DNA of 64,000 bases from Streptomyces sp. AP-93. GTDB taxonomy: Bacteria > Actinomycetota > Actinomycetes > Streptomycetales > Streptomycetaceae. Position 1 is the stretch's first letter. Each line of letters begins with the position of its first letter. Positions 34,214 to 41,796 of the stretch are shown in pieces. The DNA lies in assembly GCF_022808175.1 (NCBI RefSeq), contig NZ_JALGBX010000015.1:100428-164427 (forward strand). The letters run 5' to 3'. The notes beneath the pieces are model-generated. The model was given only the letters and a program-made list of their open reading frames with translations. It was not told the DNA's origin and did not search any database. The translations under genes and the position numbers were made by a program.

Positions 34214-37200
34214 TCACCGGAGCCGCTGGCTGATGACCTTCGATACCCCGTCGCCCTGCATCGAGACCCCGTAGAGCGCGTCGGCGACCTCCATCGTCCG
34301 CTTCTGGTGCGTGATCACGATCAGCTGTGAGCTCTCCTGCAGCTCCTCCATGATCCGGATCAGCCGCTGGAGGTTGGTGTCGTCGAGCGCGGCCTCCACC
34401 TCGTCCATCACGTAGAACGGGCTGGGCCGCGCCTTGAAGATGGACACCAGCAGGGCCACGGCGGTCAGCGAGCGCTCGCCGCCCGAGAGCAGCGACAGCC
34501 GCTTGACCTTCTTGCCCGGCGGCCGGGCCTCGACGTCGACGCCGGTGGTGAGCATGTTGTCCGGATCCGTCAGGATCAGCCGGCCCTCGCCGCCGGGGAA
34601 CAGCCGCGAGAAGACACCCTCGAACTGACGGGCCGTATCCCGGTAGGCCTCCGTGAAGACCTGCTCGACCCGCTCGTCGACCTCCTTCACGACCTGAAGG
34701 AGGTCGGCTCTGGTCTTACGCAGGTCCTCCAGCTGCTCGCTCAGGAACTTGTGCCGCTCCTCCAACGCCGCGAACTCCTCCAGCGCCAGCGGGTTGACCT
34801 TGCCGAGCTGCTGGTAGGCCCGCTCGGCCGCCTTCAGCCGCTTCTCCTGCCGGGCGCGCACGAAGGGCTCCGGACCGGCATCCCCCGCCGCAGCGTCCCG
34901 GGCCTCCCCGTCCGTCGACGGGCTCGGCGGCACCGGCTGGTCCGGCCCGTACTCGGCGACGAGCCCCTGGGCCGCCATCCCGAACTCCTCCAGCGCACGG
35001 CTCTCCACCTGCTCGATCCGCATGCGCTTCTCGGCGCCGAGCACCTCGCCGCGGTGCACGGAGTCCGTGAGCTTGTCGAGCTCGCCCTTCAGGCCGCGGC
35101 CCAGGCCCCGGGCCTCGTCGAGCTCGCGCTCCCGCACGCCCTTCGCGTACTCGGCCGAGGTGCGCTCCCCGACGGCGCGGGTCAGCGACACCTCGATGTG
35201 TGCGAGCAGCTGGCGGGCTCCGGCGGCGACGGCCGCGGCCACCTGCGCCTCGTACCGCAGCCGTTCCCGGCGGCGCTCGGCCCGGGCACGGGCCTCCCGC
35301 TCGGCCCTGGCCCCGCGGTCGAGGGAATCGGCGCGGCCCGCGAGCCCCTTGACCCGCTCCTCATGGGTCCTGAGCTGCAGCCGGGCCTCCATCTCGGTCT
35401 GCCGCGCGTTCGCCCCGTCGGCCGCGAGCCGGTCCCTGCGCGAGGTGTCCGGCTCCTCTTCCGCAGGCATCTCCTCGGCAACGGCGAGCCGTTCCGCGCA
35501 CTCCTCTACGTCGGCCAGCGCCTGCTCCAGCGCGTCCTGCGCCGTGGCTGCGGCCGCGGCGGCGCGCTCGGCTTCGCCCAGTGCCCCCTTCGCCTGCCCG
35601 GCGAGCCGCCCGAGCTGCTGCGCGACCCCGGCCCGGGCCCGCTCGACGGCCCGCCGGAGCTCCCCGAGCTCCTCGACCCGGGCCCCGGCCACCACCCGGC
35701 GCGCATCCGCGGCCGCCTTCTCGCCCGCCAGCACCAGACACCGGCCGTCCAGCCGGGCCAGCTCCGCCGCGGCCTCGTCGACGGCGGCCTGCACCTCGAT
35801 CAGGCTCGGCACCCCGGCGGACCCGCCGTGCGCGAGGTGCGCCCCGAGCACGTCCCCGTCGGCGGTCACGGCCACCAGCTCGGGCCGCGCGGCCACCAGC
35901 GCCTCGGCCTCATCGAGCCCCCCGACCACCACGAAGTCCCGCAACACCCACGCCACGGCCCGCACCACCTCGGCGTCCCCCCGCACGAGCCCCCCGGCGG
36001 CAACCGCCACCTCCCGAGCCCCACCGACCACGCCACCCGCAAAAACCGCCACCCCAGGCACACTCGGCCCCACCCCAGAAACCACCGGCGCAGGCGCACT
36101 CAGCCCCACCGCAGAAACCGCCGGCGCAGGCGCACTCAGCCCCACCGCAGAAACCGCCGGCGCAGGCGCACTCAGCCCCACCGAAGAAGCCACCGGACCC
36201 GGCGCACTCAGCCCCGCCCCAGAACCCGCCGCCCCAGGCACACTCGGCCCCGCCGCGGAAACCGCCGGACCCGGCGCACTCAGCCCCGCCCCGGAAACCG
36301 CCGGCCCAGGCACACTCAGCCCCGCCGGCGTTTGAGGCGCGGGGTCTGGGGCGGAGCCCCAGTTTCGGGAAGGGGCGGGGTGGGGGAAAACCGCCCCCGC
36401 CGCGACCCCGTCGGCAGCCCCGGCCCCGGAAACCTGCTCCAGGCCCGCGAGGCCAACACCGCTTCCCGGAGTCGAATCCGAATCCAAATCCGGAGCAGCC
36501 GGGGCCGGACCCGCTGCGGGCACCTGGGCCTGGCCCGGGACTCCGGTCCCAGCCACCAACCCGCCGGAGGCCACCGCCTGGCCCGGGACCCCGGCCCCCG
36601 CCACCACACCGCCGGAGGCGGAGGCGGAGGCCACCGCCCCCGGAGTGATCAGGAACGCGGCCCTGCCCGCATCGCCCTCCCGCAAGTACCGGATCGCTCC
36701 GGCCGCCGCCGCCGTCGACGTGACGGCCACCGCGTCCGCCGCCGCACCCAGCGCCGCCGCCACCGCGACCTCGTACCCCGGGGTCACGGACAGCCGCTGC
36801 GCCGCAGGCCCGAGCAACCCCTCCAGCCGCGCCGCGAGCAGCTCCGCCGTGCCGTCCTTGCGGCGCAGCCCCATCGCCAGGGCGTCCCGTCGCGCCGACA
36901 CCGCCGCCCGCGAACGCTCCGCCGCCGCCAGCGCGTCCCGGGTCTCCCCGAGTCCGGCCTCCGCCGCCGCCAGCTCGGCCCGAGCCTCCTCGTACTCCCC
37001 CGGTCCGGAGCCGGCAGCGCCCTCACCCGCCCCCGGGGACTCCTCCCCGACTTCCTCCGCCAGCGCCTCGTACTCCTCGCGCGCCTCCTCCGCCCGCGCC
37101 CGCGCCCCGTCCCGCGCCACGACCAGCCGGTCGATCTCCGCCTGGGCCGCGCCCGCGCGGGAGCGGGCCGCGCCGAGCCGGCCCGTCAGCCGCGCCAGCG

Positions 37201-38365
37201 CCTCGCGCCGGTCGGCGATGGCCCGCGCCACGTCCCGTAGCCGCCGTTCCTCGTCGGCCAGCGAACGCTCCAGGTCGGCCCGGTGGGCGACGGTGTCCTC
37301 CAGTGCCCGCGCGGCCGCTTCCTGTGCGGCCGTCAGCTCCGCCTCCTGCTCGCGGATCCGTGCGGCCTCCTTCTCCATCTCCTCCGGGTCGCGGCCCCGC
37401 CGCTCGTCCTCGGCCGGCGCCGAAGCGGAGGTGACCCGGGCGTCCGCCAGCGACACCGTCCCGCGCACCCGCTCGGCGAGCTGGGACAGCTCGTACCAGG
37501 TCTGCTGCGCCCGCTGGAGCCGTGGCGCGAGTTCGCGTACGGCCTCCTCGAGTTCGGACTCCCGCCGCACGGCCGCCGCGAGCTGCGCCTCGGCCGCGTC
37601 CTTGCGTTCCTTCAGCGCCGCCTCGTCCGCGATCTCCGCGTCGAGCGCACCCTTCAGCGTCACGAGGTCGTCGGCGAGCAGCCGCAGCCGTGCGTCCCGC
37701 AGGTCAGCCTGGATCACGGCTGCCCGCCGGGCCACGGCCGCCTGCCGTCCCAGGGGCTTCAGCTGCCGCTGCAGCTCGTTGCCCAGGTCCTGCACGCGCG
37801 CGAGATTGGCCTGCATCGCGTCCAGCTTCCGCAGCGCCTTCTCCTTGCGCTTGCGGTGCTTGAGCACCCCGGCCGCCTCCTCGATGAAGGCGCGGCGGCC
37901 CATCGGATCGGCGTGCAGTACGGAGTCCAGCTGGCCCTGTCCGACGATGACGTGCATCTCGCGGCCGATGCCGGAGTCGGAGAGCAGTTCCTGGATGTCG
38001 AGGAGGCGGCAGGTGTCGCCGTTGATCTGGTACTCGCTGCTGCCGCCGCGGAACATGATCCGCGTGATGGTGACCTCGGCGTACTCGATGGGCAGCGCGC
38101 CGTCGGAGTTGTCGATGGTGAGCGAGACCTCGGCGCGGCCCAGCGGCGGGCGGCCGGTGGTGCCGGCGAAGATGACGTCTTCCATCTTCCCGCCGCGCAG
38201 GGACTTCGCCCCTTGTTCGCCCATGACCCAGGAGAGCGCGTCCACCACATTGGACTTGCCGGAGCCGTTGGGGCCCACGACACAGGTGATGCCCGGCTCG
38301 AAGCGCAGGGTGGTCGCGGAGGCGAAGGATTTGAAGCCACGCAGGGTCAGGGACTTGAGGTGCAC
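34214..38365 (-). CDS. smc: chromosome segregation protein SMC with a large hinge insertion
   Basis: The protein has 1383 residues, about 200 more than the 1186 I recall for S. coelicolor. The N-terminal head carries Walker A VVGPNGSGKSNVVDAL (about 29-44) and the C-terminal head carries LSGGERSLTAVALL and Walker B FYVMDEVEAALDD. Two coiled-coil arms flank the hinge. The hinge is split: its first half (about 515-576) and second half (about 786-870) are normal, but residues about 577-785 are Gly/Ala/Pro/Ser-rich and repetitive. The frame is intact with no stop. SMC with ScpAB condenses and aligns chromosome arms, important when sporulating hyphae segregate many genomes. Confidence 0.96.
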   Translation of the reverse strand: MHLKSLTLRGFKSFASATTLRFEPGITCVVGPNGSGKSNVVDALSWVMGEQGAKSLRGGKMEDVIFAGTTGRPPLGRAEVSLTIDNSDGALPIEYAEVTITRIMFRGGSSEYQINGDTCRLLDIQELLSDSGIGREMHVIVGQGQLDSVLHADPMGRRAFIEEAAGVLKHRKRKEKALRKLDAMQANLARVQDLGNELQRQLKPLGRQAAVARRAAVIQADLRDARLRLLADDLVTLKGALDAEIADEAALKERKDAAEAQLAAAVRRESELEEAVRELAPRLQRAQQTWYELSQLAERVRGTVSLADARVTSASAPAEDERRGRDPEEMEKEAARIREQEAELTAAQEAAARALEDTVAHRADLERSLADEERRLRDVARAIADRREALARLTGRLGAARSRAGAAQAEIDRLVVARDGARARAEEAREEYEALAEEVGEESPGAGEGAAGSGPGEYEEARAELAAAEAGLGETRDALAAAERSRAAVSARRDALAMGLRRKDGTAELLAARLEGLLGPAAQRLSVTPGYEVAVAAALGAAADAVAVTSTAAAAGAIRYLREGDAGRAAFLITPGAVASASASGGVVAGAGVPGQAVASGGLVAGTGVPGQAQVPAAGPAPAAPDLDSDSTPGSGVGLAGLEQVSGAGAADGVAAGAVFPHPAPSRNWGSAPDPAPQTPAGLSVPGPAVSGAGLSAPGPAVSAAGPSVPGAAGSGAGLSAPGPVASSVGLSAPAPAVSAVGLSAPAPAVSAVGLSAPAPVVSGVGPSVPGVAVFAGGVVGGAREVAVAAGGLVRGDAEVVRAVAWVLRDFVVVGGLDEAEALVAARPELVAVTADGDVLGAHLAHGGSAGVPSLIEVQAAVDEAAAELARLDGRCLVLAGEKAAADARRVVAGARVEELGELRRAVERARAGVAQQLGRLAGQAKGALGEAERAAAAAATAQDALEQALADVEECAERLAVAEEMPAEEEPDTSRRDRLAADGANARQTEMEARLQLRTHEERVKGLAGRADSLDRGARAEREARARAERRRERLRYEAQVAAAVAAGARQLLAHIEVSLTRAVGERTSAEYAKGVRERELDEARGLGRGLKGELDKLTDSVHRGEVLGAEKRMRIEQVESRALEEFGMAAQGLVAEYGPDQPVPPSPSTDGEARDAAAGDAGPEPFVRARQEKRLKAAERAYQQLGKVNPLALEEFAALEERHKFLSEQLEDLRKTRADLLQVVKEVDERVEQVFTEAYRDTARQFEGVFSRLFPGGEGRLILTDPDNMLTTGVDVEARPPGKKVKRLSLLSGGERSLTAVALLVSIFKARPSPFYVMDEVEAALDDTNLQRLIRIMEELQESSQLIVITHQKRTMEVADALYGVSMQGDGVSKVISQRLR
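36025..36322 (-). repeat. 36-bp minisatellite inside the smc hinge
   Basis: Seven full 36-nt units run in register from 36061 (starts at 36061, 36097, 36133, 36169, 36205, 36241, 36277). They begin CACTCAGCCCC or CACTCGGCCCC; units 2 and 3 are identical. A degenerate unit precedes (36025-36060) and a partial one follows. Each encodes 12 residues, the clearest being GLSAPAPAVSAV. The period is a multiple of three, so copy-number change keeps frame. Confidence 0.9.
36323..36388 (-). repeat. GC-rich dispersed element inserted within smc
   Basis: Bases 36323-36362 are the exact reverse complement of 21055-21094 between glnD and ffh (40 of 40). The following CCCGCCCCTTCCCGAAA part (reverse strand) matches 42712-42728 after mutM. 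It is read in frame as PHPAPSRNWGSAPDPAPQTP. An intergenic-type repeat has thus become coding sequence. Confidence 0.85.
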
Positions 38366-38528
38366 GCCGCCGGACTCTACCTTTCACGTTCGGTTTCGCC
38401 CATGAAGGTGCAGGGCACATCAGACGTTAAAGGAATGGGCCCCCCACCTGGCGCAACGCCGCCCGGCGGCCTTGTCCGAGGTGGGAAAGGCGGAAGGAAA
38501 GCAGAGAAGGGAAGAGCGGAAAGAAAGA

Positions 38529-38550
38529 AGGGACGCCGAAGCGTCCCTTG
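38529..38550 (-). terminator. rho-independent terminator of the 71-residue gene
   Basis: On the minus strand AAGGGACGC and GCGTCCCTT form a 9-bp stem with a TTCG tetraloop, followed by CTTTCTTTC. It is 43 nt beyond the stop of the small coiled-coil gene and isolates it from smc. Confidence 0.85.
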
Positions 38551-38593
38551 CAGATCATGCGGTTCCGTTGATCGAGCGACGAGGGAGCGCGGA

Positions 38594-38809
38594 TCAGGTG
38601 AGCGCAGGCTCCGCCTGGGGTACGTCGAGGTCGATGCTGTCAAGCAACGAGTCTCCGTGCTGTGCGGCGGCCGCGTTCAGAGCGTCGTTTTCGGACTGGA
38701 TTCGTCCGAGCTCGGACTCGAGGTCCTGGACGCGCTGCTGAAGCCGTCGCATCTCGGCGAGGAGTCGCGGGTCGGAACCGCCGACGTAACCGAGAAGCGC
38801 CTTTGCCAT
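38594..38809 (-). CDS. small conserved coiled-coil protein
   Basis: The protein has 71 residues, starting MAKALLGYVGGSDPRLLAEM. Residues about 14-50 form an amphipathic coiled coil (RRLQQRVQDLESELGRIQSE), followed by an acidic tail. I recognise the sequence as conserved in Streptomyces but know no function. GGAGGA precedes the ATG by 9 nt. It lies between acyP and smc with its own terminator, so it is a separate transcription unit. Confidence 0.85.
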   Translation of the reverse strand: MAKALLGYVGGSDPRLLAEMRRLQQRVQDLESELGRIQSENDALNAAAAQHGDSLLDSIDLDVPQAEPALT

Positions 38810-39175
38810 GATGGATGGTCCTCCACACTGAGTGACCGACCGAAGCGGTGTGGGTCGTGAGGGAATCGCACCCGCGGATGTCCGGCAGCGACTGTCAGTC
38901 ACTGCATCGATCTTTGGCTGACACTGTGTACTGCCAGCACTGCCAAACAGCTCAGGTGCGCGGGGCTTCCAGCGTCTCACCAAAAAGTTTGACGGTCAAC
39001 ACGATCACGCCCCGTATCGGCGGGCATCCCGGGCCCCGCAAGGGGCGTGGAGATCATCCTCGTCTCCGAGCCTTCCACGAATCCGCCGCGGCGGCAACGC
39101 GTCGGCGATGAATGCGCAGTTCCGACCGCATGCGGACCATCCGGCGATGTGTTCAGTACATGATCAGTCGATCGC
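38810..39175. other. gene-free region between acyP and the coiled-coil gene
   Basis: These 366 nt hold no convincing gene. They contain an imperfect 21-nt palindrome (38885-38905, GCAGCGACT-GTC-AGTCACTGC, one mismatch) about 80 nt upstream of the coiled-coil gene and relatively AT-rich patches (for example CACCAAAAAGTTTGACGGTC near 38980) that may hold its promoter. Confidence 0.45.
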
Positions 39176-39457
39176 TCACCGGATCGCGAACCCGTCGTAG
39201 CCGCCGCGCGGTGTGCCCCAGATCTCCGTCACCCCGTCCACCTTCCCGGGCGTGTCGGCGCCGTGCAGCCACTCCAGGAGCCGGTGGCAATTCTCACGTT
39301 GACCTTCGGCCACCACCTGTACTCGCCCGTCGTCCAGGTTGAGCGCGAAGCCGGTCAGTCCGCCGATCTCCATGGCGTTGGCCCTGGTGAACCAGCGGAA
39401 GCCCACTCCCTGTACACGGCCGCGCACCCAGGCGGTCATCCGCACGTCTTCATTCAT
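39176..39457 (-). CDS. acyP: acylphosphatase
   Basis: The protein has 93 residues, family length. The signature VRGRVQGVGFRWFTRANA carries the catalytic Arg and phosphate loop, and Asn in GFALNLDDGRVQVVAEG is the second catalytic residue. It hydrolyses acyl phosphates such as carbamoyl phosphate or acetyl phosphate. Its position near smc is conserved in actinobacteria. Confidence 0.96.
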   Translation of the reverse strand: MNEDVRMTAWVRGRVQGVGFRWFTRANAMEIGGLTGFALNLDDGRVQVVAEGQRENCHRLLEWLHGADTPGKVDGVTEIWGTPRGGYDGFAIR

Positions 39458-39535
39458 GCCTGAACGCTAACCGGGCAAACAATTCCGGGTCACCTCACCC
39501 CCTATCGCCATGGCGTACAGTCGCGCAGCAACGAG

Positions 39536-39553
39536 CTCACCCATTTGGGTGAG
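39536..39553. promoter_or_regulatory. 18-bp perfect palindrome upstream of the CAP-domain gene
   Basis: CTCACCCATTTGGGTGAG is a perfect palindrome 66 nt before the start codon. It is followed by a tandem repeat GCAGTGCTGATC (39568-39579 and 39582-39593). Likely a dimeric regulator site controlling the exported protein. Confidence 0.6.
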
Positions 39554-39618
39554 TAAAGGTTGATCTTGCAGTGCTGATCCCGCAGTGCTGATCTCAAACC
39601 CCAGGAAGGTGAGCCGCG

Positions 39619-40482
39619 ATGGGACGCCACCGACTCCACGCCGCGCCGCGCCCCGGTGCCAAGCGCCGCGCCGCCCTGCGAGGCGGTCTGCTCGGCGCAT
39701 CCGTGGCCGTGGTCCTCGGCACGGCTGCCGTCACCACGGGCGTCGTCCCGGTCGGCTCCTCCTTCCCCTACGTAGGGGTCACGGCCGCGGGCTCCGACGC
39801 GAAGACCGCGGACGCCAAGACCCAGGCCTCGCCGAGCCCCGAGAGCGCGCTGGCGCAGCAGGGCGGCCTCGCCAACCTCTCCGGCCGGGCTTCCGCGGGA
39901 GCGAGCACCCCTTCCTCCTCCCCCACTCCCACTCCCTCCGCCTCGCCGACCCCGTCGGCCAGCCCTTCCCCGTCCCCCTCCACCTCCACGAAGCCGGCGA
40001 AGACCCCGGAGGCGAGCCCCACCCCGACCCCGGTGAAGCCGAAGCCCTCCGCGCCGAAGCCTTCCGCCCCCGCGGCCCCGGCGGCCCCGCCCACCTCGGC
40101 CGGGCACTCCGCCGAGGAGAGTGCCGTACTCACCCTGGTGAACCAGGAGCGCGCACAGGCGGGCTGCGGTCCGGTCCGGGCGAACCCGCCGCTGGCGGGG
40201 CTGGCCGGAGCCTTCAGCAAGGACATGGCCGTCCGGGGCTTCTTCGACCACACCGACCCCGACGGCAACACCCCCTGGGACCGCGCCACCAAGGCCGGCA
40301 TATCGGGGATGGGCGGCGAGAACATCGCCCGCGGGCAGGGTGACGCGGGGGCCGTGATGAAGGCCTGGATGAACAGCCCGGGCCACAAGGCGAACATCCT
40401 CAACTGCGAGTTCCGCACCCTGGGCGTCGGCGTGCACAACGCCGCCGGCGGCCCCTGGTGGACCCAGGACTTCGGCTTCTAA
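39619..40482 (+). CDS. exported CAP-domain (SCP/PR-1-like) protein
   Basis: The protein has 287 residues. An Arg-rich N-terminus and a hydrophobic segment (about 21-44) act as signal peptide or anchor. A Ser/Pro/Thr/Lys-rich linker (about 65-160) precedes the CAP domain (about 165-287) with LVNQERAQAGCGPVRANPPL, FFDHTDPDGNTPWDRATKAG, GGENIARG and NSPGHKANILN. Bacterial CAP proteins are secreted; some bind the cell wall or act as enzymes, but the role here is unknown. The gene ends at a very strong hairpin. Confidence 0.9.
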   Translation: MGRHRLHAAPRPGAKRRAALRGGLLGASVAVVLGTAAVTTGVVPVGSSFPYVGVTAAGSDAKTADAKTQASPSPESALAQQGGLANLSGRASAGASTPSSSPTPTPSASPTPSASPSPSPSTSTKPAKTPEASPTPTPVKPKPSAPKPSAPAAPAAPPTSAGHSAEESAVLTLVNQERAQAGCGPVRANPPLAGLAGAFSKDMAVRGFFDHTDPDGNTPWDRATKAGISGMGGENIARGQGDAGAVMKAWMNSPGHKANILNCEFRTLGVGVHNAAGGPWWTQDFGF

Positions 40483-40486
40483 CAGC

Positions 40487-40553
40487 GAAACGGGCGGGGG
40501 CACGGTCACGCGCGGCGGATATCGCCGCGCGTGACCGTGCCCCCGCCCGTTTC
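40487..40553. terminator. 31-bp perfect hairpin, bidirectional terminator
   Basis: Bases 40487-40517 and 40523-40553 are perfect complements (31 bp) around a GATAT loop. It starts 5 nt after the CAP gene stop, between it and the convergent flavodoxin-like gene. Confidence 0.95.
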
Positions 40554-40618
40554 TCCGTACCCCGCAGGCGCCCCGGCCGGGCGGGCAGCGCCCGGCACCG
40601 GGGCCGTACGTCAGCCCG

Positions 40619-41224
40619 TCAGACCGACGCCAGGGCGGCGCGCCCGGCGAGCAGGACACGGGTCTGCTCGGTGACGCGGCCGCCGAGGTGCTCGGCGGTG
40701 GCGATGTCGGCCTTGTGGACGAACTCGGCACCCTGGTCACTGTTGGACTGCGCGGCGGCGCCGTCGAAGAAGCCGAGGCGGTTGAGGTCGTTCTCGGAGC
40801 CGGTGCTGGAGTTCCAGCCCGGCTTCAGGCCCAGGTTGACCCAGCTCATGCCGTGCTGCGAGGCCAGCGTCTGGAAGTAGTCGAGGGTGTTTCCCTTGTC
40901 GCCGGACTTGGAGCCGGAGTTGGTGAAGCCCGCGGCGACCTTGTCCTGCCAGCCGCCCGCGAACCAGATCTTCGAGGTGGCCTCGGCGAAGACGTGGAAG
41001 GCGCCGGAGGCGGTGCCCATGTAGGTCGGAGCGCCGAAGACGATCGCGTCGGACGCGGTCAGGAGCTCCCACTGCGCGTCGTCGATCTCGTCGACCTTGA
41101 TCAGGTGCACGATCGCACCGGCGTCGAGGGCGCCGGCCTTGACGGCCTCGGCGATCACGGCGGTGTGGCCGAAGCCGGAGTGGTAGGCGATCGAGACGAC
41201 GGGGGTGTAGGTGATTGCGGACAA
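40619..41224 (-). CDS. flavodoxin-like NAD(P)H-dependent oxidoreductase (WrbA-type)
   Basis: The protein has 201 residues with a flavodoxin fold: FMN phosphate loop SIAYHSGFGHTAVIAEAV and GAPTYMGTASGAFHVFAEAT, the latter typical of WrbA/quinone reductases. Probably a two-electron quinone reductase. The TTG start at 41224 has GGGAG 7 nt upstream; an in-frame ATG 31 codons earlier would run through the promoter. It is divergent from the HxlR gene, the classic pairing for redox-sensing control. Confidence 0.88.
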   Translation of the reverse strand: MSAITYTPVVSIAYHSGFGHTAVIAEAVKAGALDAGAIVHLIKVDEIDDAQWELLTASDAIVFGAPTYMGTASGAFHVFAEATSKIWFAGGWQDKVAAGFTNSGSKSGDKGNTLDYFQTLASQHGMSWVNLGLKPGWNSSTGSENDLNRLGFFDGAAAQSNSDQGAEFVHKADIATAEHLGGRVTEQTRVLLAGRAALASV

Positions 41225-41301
41225 GACGGATCTCCCTCGGAAAACACCGCGGTGGGTCACGGTGCTGTGCGGCGCGGTAACTACCCCGAGGAAAGCACTA
41301 A

Positions 41302-41348
41302 CTTTTCGAAAGCGCAAGCCGAGTGGACTGCGCTGCGTAGTAGTACGC
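41302..41348. promoter_or_regulatory. shared promoter/operator of the flavodoxin-like and hxlR genes
   Basis: Two dyads lie in the 131-nt divergent gap: CTTTTCGAAAG (41302-41312) and GCGTA-N4-TACGC (41335-41348). TACGCT (41344-41349) ends 6 nt before the hxlR ATG, so it could be a -10 for a leaderless hxlR transcript, with the second dyad overlapping it for autorepression. Confidence 0.6.
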
Positions 41349-41355
41349 TAAATCC

Positions 41356-41796
41356 ATGCAGACTCCAGGGTGTGGCGAGGCCGGGGACGACGGCGCGCCC
41401 GAACAGGGCTCCGATACCTCCGGTGCCATCGGTGCCTTCGATGTGTTCGCTCGTGCGTGCCCGTCCCGCGAGACGCTGGAACACGTCACGGGCCGCTGGG
41501 GCAGCCTCACGGTCGGTGCCCTGTCCAAGGGGCCGTGCCGTTTCAACGAGCTCCGCCGCCGCGTGGACGGCATCAGCGAGAAAATGCTCTCCCAGACCCT
41601 GCACGCACTGGAGCGCGACGGCATCGTCAACCGGGAGGCCCAGCCGACCAACCCGCCCCGGGTCGACTACGAGCTGACCCCGTTCGGCGCGGCGGTCGCG
41701 GAGCGCGTGGACGCGCTCATAGGACTCCTGGAGGACAGCATGCCCGCCGTACTCTCCTCCAGGTCCGCCTACGATGCCACGCGCGAAGGCCGCTGA
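41356..41796 (+). CDS. HxlR-family transcriptional regulator
   Basis: The protein has 146 residues with the winged helix at about 36-120: CPSRETLEHVTGRWGSLTVG, then GPCRFNELRRRVDGISEKML. The Cys at the start of the domain aligns with the redox-active Cys of YodB/HypR/QorR-type regulators, which sense quinones, disulfide stress or aldehydes. No ribosome site is seen, in line with a leaderless mRNA. Its 3' end overlaps mutM by 28 nt tail to tail. Confidence 0.9.
   Translation: MQTPGCGEAGDDGAPEQGSDTSGAIGAFDVFARACPSRETLEHVTGRWGSLTVGALSKGPCRFNELRRRVDGISEKMLSQTLHALERDGIVNREAQPTNPPRVDYELTPFGAAVAERVDALIGLLEDSMPAVLSSRSAYDATREGR

Noticed and set aside
36025..36336. CRISPR-like regularly spaced repeats
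   Set aside because: The 36-nt units are contiguous with no spacers and lie in the smc reading frame; a minisatellite explains them.
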